Source: Streptomyces sp. CB09001
GTDB taxonomy: Bacteria > Actinomycetota > Actinomycetes > Streptomycetales > Streptomycetaceae
DNA length: 64,000 nt
Reading direction: 5' to 3'
NCBI RefSeq assembly: GCF_003369795.1
Contig: NZ_CP026730.1
Coordinates: 7,369,001 to 7,433,000, forward strand
Each line of letters opens with the position of its first letter. Position 1 is the first letter of the stretch. Under the pieces are notes generated by a model. That model made no database searches. It saw only the letters and a list, made by a program, of their open reading frames with translations, and had not been told where the DNA came from. A program made the translations under genes and the position numbers. Positions 35,169 through 43,361 of the stretch are shown one piece after another.

Positions 35169-35819
35169 TCAGGAGGAGCGGATCGCGGAGATGTCGAACT
35201 GCAGGCGCACCTTCTCGCTCACCATGCTGCCGCCCGCCTCGAGCCGCTGGTTGTAGACCAGGCCCCAGTCCCTGCGGTCGATGGTGGTGGTCCCGTCGAA
35301 ACCCGCCCGCTCGTAGCCGAACGGATCCACGACCGAACCGAGGTAGTCCAGTTGGAGCTCGACGGGGTGGGTCGTCGCCCGGATGGTGAGGTCCCCCGTC
35401 ATGCGGAAGCTCTCCGCGGACTCCTGGGTGGTGGAGGTGGAGCGGAAGGTCATCTCGGGGTGGCGCCGCGCGTCGAAGAAGTCCTTGCCGACGAGGTGGG
35501 CGTCCCGTTGTTCCACGCCGGTGTCGACGCTGGCCACGCGGATGACGAGGTCCGCCCGGGACTCGGCGGGGCGGGCTCCGTCGAAGTGGAGCGTGCTGTC
35601 GTAGTCGGTGAACGCCCCGCGGACCGTGGTGACCATGGCGTGCCGCACGGAGAATCCGATCCGGCTGTGCGGGCGGTCGATGGTCCATCGCCCGGACAGT
35701 GCGCGAAGGGCCGGGTCGAGCGTGGCCACCGCTGTCGCGGACCGCGCGGCGAACCGGTCCGGCCCGGCGGCCGACGGCTGCTCGACGGTGGTGGTCTGGC
35801 GACGGCTGAAGATACCCAT
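35169..35819 (-). CDS. YceI-family protein
   Basis: A 216-residue YceI-type lipocalin-like protein that binds polyisoprenoids or other amphiphiles. GRWTIDRPHSRIGFSVRHAMVTTVRGAF, DFFDARRHPEMTFRS and DRRDWGLVYNQRLEAGG are conserved. About 40 residues precede the fold; there is no signal peptide, so it should be cytosolic. The ATG at 35819 follows AAAGGG. No cytochrome b561 partner is next to it. Confidence 0.9.
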   Translation of the reverse strand: MGIFSRRQTTTVEQPSAAGPDRFAARSATAVATLDPALRALSGRWTIDRPHSRIGFSVRHAMVTTVRGAFTDYDSTLHFDGARPAESRADLVIRVASVDTGVEQRDAHLVGKDFFDARRHPEMTFRSTSTTQESAESFRMTGDLTIRATTHPVELQLDYLGSVVDPFGYERAGFDGTTTIDRRDWGLVYNQRLEAGGSMVSEKVRLQFDISAIRSS

Positions 35820-35972
35820 GAGTCGGCCCTTTCGAATTCGATCACTTCGTGTTACCACGAAGCCGATCAATGGCCCACGGCAAGATGGGTGACCTCGTCC
35901 GGGTTCCATGACCCCGACCGCAAAGCTGCACGGGTTGGACACGGGGCCCCTCGCTCGTGCACACGGCAGGAC

Positions 35973-38384
35973 CTAGCGGAACCGTCCCAGCGCCTCCCTC
36001 AGTCGCCGGGTGTCCCGCAGCCGTTGCTCGTAGGTGGCGCCGAGGACCAGCAGCACGAGACCGGCGAGGGCGGGAGGGACCCAGCGGGGGAGCGCCCCGA
36101 CGACCTGGGCGAGGTACGGGGCCAGTTCGTGCAGCGCCACCAGCGCGAGCACACCCGCGCCGATGAGCAGTGGCGCCTGGAGCCGGTGCCGGGCGCCCGC
36201 CAGCGTCACCGCGAGCGCGGCGACGCCGAGCGCCAGAGGCCGGAGCCAGTGCTGGTCGTCCCAGGCGGCGAGCAGACTCGGCACCAGGGTGAGGGCCAGC
36301 CCGGAGCCGTACGCCGTCCACGACGACACCCCGGCAGCACGGCGCCGACGCAGCAGTCCGACGACCAGCGCCGGTCCGGTCACCGGCAGGGTGTAGGCCT
36401 CCGGAGTGGCGACGTCCCACGCCGCCAGGCGCACCCAGGTGGCCAGCAGGAACAGCCCGGCCGCCGCCCAACCGGCCGCCCGCCGCTCCGGACGCAGCGC
36501 GGTGGCTGCCGCGACGGCACCGCAGAGGGAGAGCACCAGGGCCAGCATCGGCGGCTCCGGCACGGCGAGCGCGAGCGCGAGCAGCGCCGCGGACGCGCCC
36601 GCCACCTCGACCGGCACGGTGCCGCGCGACCCACCCGTACGCGACGCGATCAGGGCGGCGACGCCGGGAACGACGAGGACCAGCAGCGCCGTGTGGTGCG
36701 GTTGCCGGCCCGCGGACGCGCCGATCGCGCAGGCCAGAGCCGTGGCGTGACAGAGGGCGGCGGGCGCGGTGAAGGGAGCGGCCCCCGGGCTGCGGCCGGC
36801 GGCACCGAACAGCACCGTCAGCGTCACGAGTACGGCGATCGTCGCGGGCTCGGAGGCCAGCGCGACGAGGGCGAGAGCGACCGAGGTGACGAGCGCCAGC
36901 AGCAGAGCCGTCAGGGCCGGCGGCGACAGCCGCTTGTCGGAGCGGCCGGTCCGCACCGCGAAGCCCAGGGCCGCCGTGACCACGGCCGCGTGCGCCACCA
37001 GACCGGCCGCATAAGGCAGTCGGAGCACCACCGGGAGTACGAAGACGGCCGCCCAGCCGAGGACGAGCGCCACCACCGTGGCCGCCGGGCGCCGAGCCGC
37101 GCGGCGCCCGGCCACCATCAGCACCGCGGCCACCACGGCGAGGACCAGCGGTACGGTGCCCCCGTACGGCGGCCGGGGCAGGCCCGTGAACACGGCGTCC
37201 CGGAAAGCCTGCGGCGTGCCGCTCCAGGGCCGCGCCCCCCGGACCGCCGGACCGAGCACGCACCCGATTACCAGGGGGAGTGTCCACAGCACCACGAAGC
37301 CCTGAACCGCCACCGAAGCGCGCACCAGTCCCTGACGCGAAGGCCGGTGAAGGCGCGACCGCTCCGCCGCCAGCAGGACGATCGCGCACGCCAGGCACCC
37401 CGGCACCGTCCACCCATCGGGCACCGTCACCCGCAGCACCCCACCGGCCCCGGCGACCACACACAGACCCGCCGCGAACGCGGCGCCCATGGAGATCTCC
37501 GGACGGGGAACGAAGCGGCCGGCCACCAGGGCGAGCGCCGCCGCCACGACCAGGAGCGCCGCCGCCCGTGCGGCCGGGCCCGGGTCGGACGCGCTCCAGC
37601 AGAGCCACCCGGCCGACAGCACACCGGCGGCGCCCGTGCCCAGTGCGCCGGTGACGGCGACGACCCGCACCGGCAGCAGTGCGGCGCGCAGCGCGACGGC
37701 GGTGCCGCCGGCGGCGGTCGCCAGCGACACGGCGGTGAGCGGGTACGGACCCGCGCCGGCGGCGACCGCCCACAGGAGCAGGGGCAGGTGGGCGGTCGCC
37801 ACCGCGAGCGGGAGGGGATGCCGGAGCCCGAGGCGCACGCCGTACACGGCCCACAGCGCCGCCAGGACGGCGGACGCGGCGGCCGTGTACCCGACACCCT
37901 CCGTCGCGGTGAACGCCACTTCGTGGAGCGCGTAGGCGTCGAGGACGGTCAGGGCGGTCCCGAGAGCGGCCACCGCCTCGGCCGTCGACCTCAGCCCGCG
38001 CCGCAGCAGTGCCACCGGCACACCGAGCGCCCCCACGGTCAGCGCACCGAGCACCAGAGCGCGTCCCGCGATGCCCAGGTGACCCCAGCTGACGAGGGTG
38101 AACGCGATCGCCGCGATCGTCAGCAGTACGCCACCGAGCACCAGCAGTACGTTCTGCACGCCGGGCGCGGTGGCCTCCGGCCGGCGTGCGCCGCCGCCGG
38201 TGTCGGCGGGCGGTCCCCCCGGTGAGGTCCCGGGACCGAGGGCGGGCTGCCGGGCGGCGGTCGCCTGAAGCGTGTGGACCAGCCACGCACGGCGCCGCAG
38301 CAGGACGGTGCGGCGCAGGTCGAGTTGCCGCAGCTCGGCGTCCAGGAACCGCAGTTCCTCGGCCGGGGGCGGAAGGTTCGTCAT
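35973..38384 (-). CDS. Large polytopic membrane protein (SCO7613-like)
   Basis: An 803-residue protein made almost entirely of hydrophobic segments, probably 22-26 helices, after a short N-terminal helical region (EELRFLDAELRQLDLRRTVLLRRRAW) and a Pro/Gly-rich linker. It resembles the Streptomyces SCO7613 C-terminal-domain membrane proteins, whose function is unknown. The ATG at 38384 is chosen over one 12 codons upstream because the family starts with the helical region. The end is RRLREALGRFR. No channel, transporter or enzyme motif is recognised. Confidence 0.8.
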   Translation of the reverse strand: MTNLPPPAEELRFLDAELRQLDLRRTVLLRRRAWLVHTLQATAARQPALGPGTSPGGPPADTGGGARRPEATAPGVQNVLLVLGGVLLTIAAIAFTLVSWGHLGIAGRALVLGALTVGALGVPVALLRRGLRSTAEAVAALGTALTVLDAYALHEVAFTATEGVGYTAAASAVLAALWAVYGVRLGLRHPLPLAVATAHLPLLLWAVAAGAGPYPLTAVSLATAAGGTAVALRAALLPVRVVAVTGALGTGAAGVLSAGWLCWSASDPGPAARAAALLVVAAALALVAGRFVPRPEISMGAAFAAGLCVVAGAGGVLRVTVPDGWTVPGCLACAIVLLAAERSRLHRPSRQGLVRASVAVQGFVVLWTLPLVIGCVLGPAVRGARPWSGTPQAFRDAVFTGLPRPPYGGTVPLVLAVVAAVLMVAGRRAARRPAATVVALVLGWAAVFVLPVVLRLPYAAGLVAHAAVVTAALGFAVRTGRSDKRLSPPALTALLLALVTSVALALVALASEPATIAVLVTLTVLFGAAGRSPGAAPFTAPAALCHATALACAIGASAGRQPHHTALLVLVVPGVAALIASRTGGSRGTVPVEVAGASAALLALALAVPEPPMLALVLSLCGAVAAATALRPERRAAGWAAAGLFLLATWVRLAAWDVATPEAYTLPVTGPALVVGLLRRRRAAGVSSWTAYGSGLALTLVPSLLAAWDDQHWLRPLALGVAALAVTLAGARHRLQAPLLIGAGVLALVALHELAPYLAQVVGALPRWVPPALAGLVLLVLGATYEQRLRDTRRLREALGRFR

Positions 38385-38449
38385 GCCTCGGAGTGTGGTC
38401 CTCGCCACGTGCCGGGACATGAGCGCGCATACTCAGCTCGTACTCAGGG

Positions 38450-38896
38450 TCAGAACTCGATCCGGAGAACCGCCCAGACGACGTTGCCCCCGGTGCGGCC
38501 GGACCGGGCCGTCCCCCACGAGTCGGCGAGCTGCTGCACGATCAGCAGCCCCCGGCCGCTCTCGTCCTGCGTGCCGGAGCGGCACCCGGCCGGAGTGGCC
38601 GAGGTGCGACCGTCGTCGTGCATCTCGATCCGCAGCTGCTCGTGCGAGGTCAGCGACAGGCCGCACAGCATGCGGTCGCTGCCCGAGTGGATCACGGCGT
38701 TGGTCGCCAGTTCCGAGACGAGCAGCACCGCGTCGGTGCACACGTCGCCGGGAAGCCGCCAGGTGCGAAGCTGCCGGCGGACCGTGTCGCGCGCCGTCCG
38801 CACGCTGACCCGGAGTGAGGGCAGCTCGAACCAGTGTTCCAGGTCGGGGCGCGCCGGTGGTAACAGTCCGGGTGAAGGGCTCGTGTGGGGGGTCAC
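38450..38896 (-). CDS. Anti-sigma regulatory factor-like ATPase (HATPase_c)
   Basis: A 148-residue GHKL ATP-binding domain of the RsbW-like type. The N-box ELATNAVIHSGS and the G-box GRGLLIVQQLAD are clear, as is the RTGGNVVWAVL ending. These proteins phosphorylate STAS antagonists or bind sigma factors. GTG at 38896 has a GGAAGG site. It is divergent from the XRE regulator, an arrangement very common in Streptomyces together with DUF397 proteins. A STAS protein is encoded 3 kb away. Confidence 0.9.
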   Translation of the reverse strand: MTPHTSPSPGLLPPARPDLEHWFELPSLRVSVRTARDTVRRQLRTWRLPGDVCTDAVLLVSELATNAVIHSGSDRMLCGLSLTSHEQLRIEMHDDGRTSATPAGCRSGTQDESGRGLLIVQQLADSWGTARSGRTGGNVVWAVLRIEF

Positions 38897-39070
38897 GGTG
38901 ATCGCCTTCCAGTGAGGACGGGCGCGATGCTCACGACCGCAACTATGCTCGCCGTCGAGTTCAGCCTGCAACCGGATCCCTGATAATTTCAGAAAGACCC
39001 GTTCAGTCTGGTGTCGTCACCAAGTCGCTGTCACAATGGCGCCGGTGACAGCCCATCAGGAGGTAGGGGC

Positions 39071-39943
39071 GTGAGTGAAGCTCGGACCGGCGCGGGCACC
39101 AGCGCCCCGACGGTGCTGCGCATGATCCTTGGCCGTCGGCTCCACGACATGCGGCAGGGCGCGGGTGCCTCACTGGCCGACGCCGCCAGGGCACTTCGGG
39201 TGACACCCCTGACGATCCGCCGCCTGGAGAAGGCCGAAGTCGCCCTCAAACCCCTCTATGTCGAGAAACTCCTGCAGACCTACGGCAGGGGGCAGCAGGA
39301 GACGGACGAGTTCGTCGCCCTCGCCGAGCAGGCCAACAAACCGGGCTGGTGGCACGCCTACCGCGACGTGCTGCCCAACTGGTTCACCGCGTACGTCAGT
39401 CTGGAGACCGGCGCCGGCACGCTGCGCACCTACGAACCCCACTACGTCACGGGGCTGCTCCAGACCCCCGCCTACGCCCGCGGCGTCCTGGGCGGCGGTT
39501 TTCCGAACGGCTCCGACGAGGAGTTGGAACGCCGCGTCGGCCTGCGGCTGCGCCGGCAGAGCCTGCTGGAGCGCGAGAACGCGCCCACCCTCTGGGTGGT
39601 CATGGAGGAAGCGGTCCTGCACCGGGTCGTCGGCGGTCCGGAAGTGATGCGCGAGCAGATCGACCGGCTCCTGGAGGTTTCCGAGCTGGAGCACGTCAGC
39701 ATCGACATTCTGCCCTTCGCCGTCGGCGCCCACGTCGGGGCCTGCGCACCCTTCACCTACTTCCGGTTCGAGGAGCCGGAGCTGCCCGACGTCGTCTACA
39801 GCGAGATCCTCTCCGCGTCGATGTACCTGGACGAACGGGCCGACGTCGTCGCGCACCTGGAGGCGCACAACAGGATGTCGCTGCTGACCTCGACCCGAGC
39901 CAGCACGGCACTCCTGAACCGCATGCGCAAGGAGTACTCATGA
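39071..39943 (+). CDS. XRE-family regulator with DUF5753 domain
   Basis: A 290-residue regulator. The N-terminal HTH_31 domain contains GRRLHDMRQGAGASLADAARALRVTPLTIRRLEKAE. The DUF5753 domain contains NWFTAYVSLETGAGTLRTYEPHYVTGLLQTPAYAR and VLPFAVGAH-like segments. The GTG at 39071 follows AGGAGGT. Its stop overlaps the start of the DUF397 gene (ATGA), so the two are translationally coupled. Members of this family regulate development and antibiotic production. Confidence 0.92.
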   Translation: MSEARTGAGTSAPTVLRMILGRRLHDMRQGAGASLADAARALRVTPLTIRRLEKAEVALKPLYVEKLLQTYGRGQQETDEFVALAEQANKPGWWHAYRDVLPNWFTAYVSLETGAGTLRTYEPHYVTGLLQTPAYARGVLGGGFPNGSDEELERRVGLRLRRQSLLERENAPTLWVVMEEAVLHRVVGGPEVMREQIDRLLEVSELEHVSIDILPFAVGAHVGACAPFTYFRFEEPELPDVVYSEILSASMYLDERADVVAHLEAHNRMSLLTSTRASTALLNRMRKEYS

Positions 39944-40209
39944 GCACCACCGACGTCCCCGTCTACAACGGGATGCCCGCCCGCGACCTCGGCGAAAGCG
40001 GCTGGGAACGCCCGTGGAGCGGCCCCAACGGCGGCCAGTGCGTGGAGACCAAGCAACTCGCCGACGGACGGATCGCCGTGCGTCAGTCGACGGACCCGGC
40101 CGGCCCCGCACTCATCTACACGCGCGAGGAGATCGGCGCGTTCGTCCGAGGAGTCAAGCAGGGCATGGCCGACCACCTGACGGCCGGCCGCAGGAAGGGA
40201 ACAGCATGA
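39940..40209 (+). CDS. DUF397 protein
   Basis: An 89-residue DUF397-type protein. It has SGWERPWSGPNGGQCVETKQL, IAVRQSTDPAGPALIYTREEIGAFVRGVK: the W..S...G..CVE..., V..S.DP.GP.L and F motifs of that family. It is coupled to the XRE gene and to the following methyltransferase by ATGA overlaps. DUF397 proteins usually act with the adjacent XRE/DUF5753 regulator. Confidence 0.85.
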   Translation: MSTTDVPVYNGMPARDLGESGWERPWSGPNGGQCVETKQLADGRIAVRQSTDPAGPALIYTREEIGAFVRGVKQGMADHLTAGRRKGTA

Positions 40210-41021
40210 GCAACACCCAGGCCGCGCGGGGCCTCGACACCAGCAGGCCGCACTCGGCCCGCATGTACGACTTCTACCTCGGCGGCAAGGACCACTTCCC
40301 GGTCGACAAGCAGGCGGCCGAAGCGGTCGCCGAGGCCTACCCGGGCATCTTCACCTGTGCCCGGGAGAACCGCGCCTTCATGCACCGTGCCACGCGGGTA
40401 CTGGCCCAGGAGCACGGCATCCGGCAGTGGCTCGACATCGGCACGGGCATCCCCACCGAGCCGAACGTGCACCAGGTGGCGCAGTCCGTCGTGCCCGAGG
40501 CCCGCGTGGTCTACGCGGACAACGACCCGCTCGTCCTGAAGTACGCCGAGCGCCTCATGCGCAGCACCCCGCAGGGCCGCACCACCTACATCGAGGCCGA
40601 CGTCAACGACCCCGAAGCCCTGCTGAACGCACCCGAGCTGGCCGGCATACTCGACCTGTCCCAGCCGGTCGCCCTGTCGCTGAACGCGCTGATGCACTTC
40701 ATCACCGACGCCCGCGACCCGTACGGCATCGTCGGCCGGCTGATGGCGGCGCTCCCGGCGGGCAGCGCGCTCGCGCTGAGCCACTGCACGCCCGACTTCG
40801 ACCCGCCCACCTGGCAGAAGGTCACCGACATCTACACCGGCGCGGGCACGCCGGTGCAGTTCCGCCCGCAGAAGGACGTCGCCCGCTTCTTCGACGGGCT
40901 CGACCTCCTCACCCCCGGCGTCACCGTCGGTCACCGCTGGCGACCGGACCGGCCCGCCGGCCCCGACACCCCCACCGACGCCCGGGTCAGCCTGTGGGCC
41001 GGGGTCGGCATCAAGCCGTAG
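40206..41021 (+). CDS. SAM-dependent methyltransferase (Methyltransf_19/DUF574 family)
   Basis: A 271-residue methyltransferase-like protein. It has SARMYDFYLGGKDHFPVD, the SAM-binding WLDIGTGIPTEPNVH, VVYADNDPLVLKYAERLM and LSHCTPDF. This matches PF04672, a group frequent in actinobacteria whose substrates are unknown. The start at 40206 overlaps the DUF397 stop. It is the third gene of a coupled XRE-DUF397-methyltransferase operon. Confidence 0.9.
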   Translation: MSNTQAARGLDTSRPHSARMYDFYLGGKDHFPVDKQAAEAVAEAYPGIFTCARENRAFMHRATRVLAQEHGIRQWLDIGTGIPTEPNVHQVAQSVVPEARVVYADNDPLVLKYAERLMRSTPQGRTTYIEADVNDPEALLNAPELAGILDLSQPVALSLNALMHFITDARDPYGIVGRLMAALPAGSALALSHCTPDFDPPTWQKVTDIYTGAGTPVQFRPQKDVARFFDGLDLLTPGVTVGHRWRPDRPAGPDTPTDARVSLWAGVGIKP

Positions 41022-41062
41022 CGCACTTGCCGGACCCCTCCGACGGGGCGCAGTGTGGAGGG

Positions 41063-41821
41063 GTGAGCGGTCAGGAGGGCCCCACGCTCATCTCCTCGGT
41101 GCAGCGAGCCTTTCGCCTGATGGAGGCCGTGGGCGCGCACGAGAGCGGCGTACCGGCCAAGCAGCTGGCGCGCGAGACGGGTCTGGCCCTGGGCACCACG
41201 TACCACCTGCTGCGCACCATGGTCCACGACGGCTACGTGCGCAAACTCGAGGACGGCACGTTCGTCCTGGGCGAGAGGCTCGGCGCGCTGCACGCGGGAA
41301 GTCATGACCAGACGGCGCTCAGCAGGGTCCGTCCCACGCTCACCGAGCTGCGGGACGACCTGTCGGCCGCGGCGTACCTGACCCTCTACGAGGACGGCGA
41401 GATCCGGGTCGCGGAGATCGTGGACGGCCCGAAAGCGCCCCGTGTGGATCTCTGGGTCGGTTTCGAGGACGCGGGACACGCCACGGCGCTCGGCAAGAGC
41501 GTGCTGCGCGAGCTGGACGCGGACGCCCGCGCCGACTACCTCTCCCGCCACACGATGAACGATCTCACCCCGCGCACCATCACCTACCGTGCCGAGCTGC
41601 TCCGGAGCCTCGACGCCTCCCCGCGGGGCCCGGCCGTGACCGACCTGGAGGAGTACCGTCTGGGCACCGCCTGTGTCGCGGTCCCCGTCCGCCGGGGCGA
41701 CACCATCGGATCGCTCGGCATCTCCGTGGACATCAACCGCACGGCCCGCCTCGACGACGCCGTCGCGACGCTGCTCGCCACCGCGGAACGGGTGTCCCGG
41801 GGGCTCTCGCTCACCATCTGA
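41063..41821 (+). CDS. IclR-family transcriptional regulator
   Basis: A 252-residue IclR regulator. The N-terminal winged HTH is SSVQRAFRLMEAVGAHESGVPAKQLARETGLALGTTYHLLRTM. The C-terminal GAF-like effector domain contains VDLWVGFEDAGHATALGKSVL and GTACVAVPVRRGDTIGSLGIS. GTG at 41063 has a GGAGG just upstream. It lies 41 bp after the methyltransferase on the same strand and may be read from the same transcript. The effector is unknown. Confidence 0.9.
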   Translation: MSGQEGPTLISSVQRAFRLMEAVGAHESGVPAKQLARETGLALGTTYHLLRTMVHDGYVRKLEDGTFVLGERLGALHAGSHDQTALSRVRPTLTELRDDLSAAAYLTLYEDGEIRVAEIVDGPKAPRVDLWVGFEDAGHATALGKSVLRELDADARADYLSRHTMNDLTPRTITYRAELLRSLDASPRGPAVTDLEEYRLGTACVAVPVRRGDTIGSLGISVDINRTARLDDAVATLLATAERVSRGLSLTI

Positions 41822-41907
41822 AAACCGGCCTCTTGTGGCATCACTGCTTCACGGCGTTTCCTGGATGAGACGGGCAAATCGGGCATGGTGGCAACGGGAG
41901 CCGGAAC

Positions 41908-42312
41908 GTGAGTGAGCAGGGCGTCGCAGGGCCGTACGGGCAGGTCGGCTGTCACGTGGCGAACGGCTGGACGGTCGTCCGGGCGGCCGACGAGATCGAC
42001 ATCGCCTTCGCGCCCCTCGTCCGGGCCGAGGTGGGCCGACGCCTGGCCGAGGGCCACCGGCACTTCGTCCTGGACCTGTGCGACACACCCTTCATCGACT
42101 CCATGGGCCTCGGCATGATCGTGGCCGTGACCAAGCTGATCCGGACCCGTCACGGGTCGCTGCGGATCGTCTGTCCGGACCGGCGGCTCCTGCACGTCTT
42201 CGCGCTCGGCGGCCTGGGAGCGGTCTACTCGTTCCACGACTCCGTGGACGAGGCCGTCGCGCAGCGTCCCGGCGCCGAGGGACTGGCCGGCTGGCCATAC
42301 GTGCGCGACTGA
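41908..42312 (+). CDS. STAS-domain anti-sigma factor antagonist
   Basis: A 134-residue SpoIIAA/RsbV-like STAS protein. VVRAADEIDIAFAPLVRAEVGRRLA, FVLDLCDTPFIDSMGLGMIVAV (the phospho-acceptor Ser is in DSMG) and LRIVCPDRRLLHVFALGGL are conserved. The GTG at 41908 has a GGAG-type site. The RsbW-like ATPase at 38450-38896 is a plausible local partner, but many such pairs exist in these genomes. Confidence 0.9.
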   Translation: MSEQGVAGPYGQVGCHVANGWTVVRAADEIDIAFAPLVRAEVGRRLAEGHRHFVLDLCDTPFIDSMGLGMIVAVTKLIRTRHGSLRIVCPDRRLLHVFALGGLGAVYSFHDSVDEAVAQRPGAEGLAGWPYVRD

Positions 42313-42405
42313 CGCCCCCGTCACCGCATGCCCCCGTGTTTGGGCCCGCCCGCGGCGGTTCACTTGAACGGAAGCCGCCGCCGGCTCCTCTCCGGAAGGT
42401 GAATC

Positions 42406-42765
42406 ATGACGGCACGGGTCGGATACCGGAGAATCTACGAGAGTTCCACCGCCCAGGACGGCAAGCGCGTGCTCGTCGACCGCCTGTGGCCCCGCGGTGT
42501 GAGCAAGGAGAAGGCCGATCTGGACGAGTGGCTGCGCGACGTCGCCCCGTCGGCCGACCTGCGGCGCTGGTACCACCACGATCCGCGGCGCTACGACGAA
42601 TTCCGGCGCCGCTACTTCGCCGAACTGGCGGACCCCGACCACGAGGCCGCGCTGGAACGCCTGCGCGACCTGGCGGCCCACGCCAAGGTGACCCTGCTCA
42701 CCGCCACCAAGGACGTGGACCACAGCGAGGCGGCCGCGCTCGCCCAGTGGCTGGACGGGTCGTGA
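42406..42765 (+). CDS. DUF488-family protein
   Basis: A 119-residue DUF488 protein. RRIYESSTAQDGKRVLVDRLWPRGVSKEKADLDEW and HDPRRYDEFRRRYFAEL are its hallmarks. The family has no established activity. The ATG at 42406 follows GGAAGG. It is isolated between the STAS and NTF2-like genes on the same strand. Confidence 0.9.
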   Translation: MTARVGYRRIYESSTAQDGKRVLVDRLWPRGVSKEKADLDEWLRDVAPSADLRRWYHHDPRRYDEFRRRYFAELADPDHEAALERLRDLAAHAKVTLLTATKDVDHSEAAALAQWLDGS

Positions 42766-42881
42766 GTCCTGAGGGCGCCCGCGCCCGCCCTACCTCGGAG
42801 GTAATCGCCTCGTGGCGCGAGGGCCGACAGGATGGGCGATCCCACCGCATCGACGGGATGCGGACCAGGAGGAGGTCTCCC

Positions 42882-43325
42882 GTGACCACGGCCGCATCGA
42901 CGAACACCCGCTCCGTGGTGGAGGACCTGCTCCGCAGGATCGGCACCGGCGACCCCGAGCACATCGCCGAGCTGTACGCCGAGCGGGGCGACTGGATGCT
43001 CGACTGGCCGGAGGCCGAGCACGGCCGTCCCGCCACGCCGTGGATCCGGCACCGGTCCACCCGGGCGGACGCGGCGGCCCACTACCGGGAGCTTGCCGAG
43101 CACCACCTGCCGGAGCAGGCGGACACCGAGGTGGAGCGCGTCCTCGTCGACGGGAACGACGCGGTCGTGCTCGGCGAGATCCGCCAGACCGCCCGCCCCA
43201 CCGGACGCGCGTACCGCGCCCGGTTCGCCCTCCACCTGACGGTCGAGAACGGCCTCGTCACCCGCCACCACGTGTACGAGGACAGCCTCGCCGTCGCCCA
43301 GGCGTTCGAGACGGACCGCGAGTGA
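42882..43325 (+). CDS. NTF2-like/SnoaL-type protein
   Basis: A 147-residue small alpha+beta-cone protein. SVVEDLLRRIGTGDPEHIAELYAERGDWML, the long GRAYRARFALHLTVENGLVTRHHVYEDSLAV strand pair and an EDSLAVAQAF end fit the NTF2-like/ketosteroid-isomerase fold. GTG at 42882 has AGGAGGAGG upstream. Function may be isomerase, cyclase or stress protein; the sequence does not decide. Confidence 0.82.
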   Translation: MTTAASTNTRSVVEDLLRRIGTGDPEHIAELYAERGDWMLDWPEAEHGRPATPWIRHRSTRADAAAHYRELAEHHLPEQADTEVERVLVDGNDAVVLGEIRQTARPTGRAYRARFALHLTVENGLVTRHHVYEDSLAVAQAFETDRE

Positions 43326-43361
43326 GGGCTCCGCGCGGCGCCCATGGGCCCGGCACCGCCG

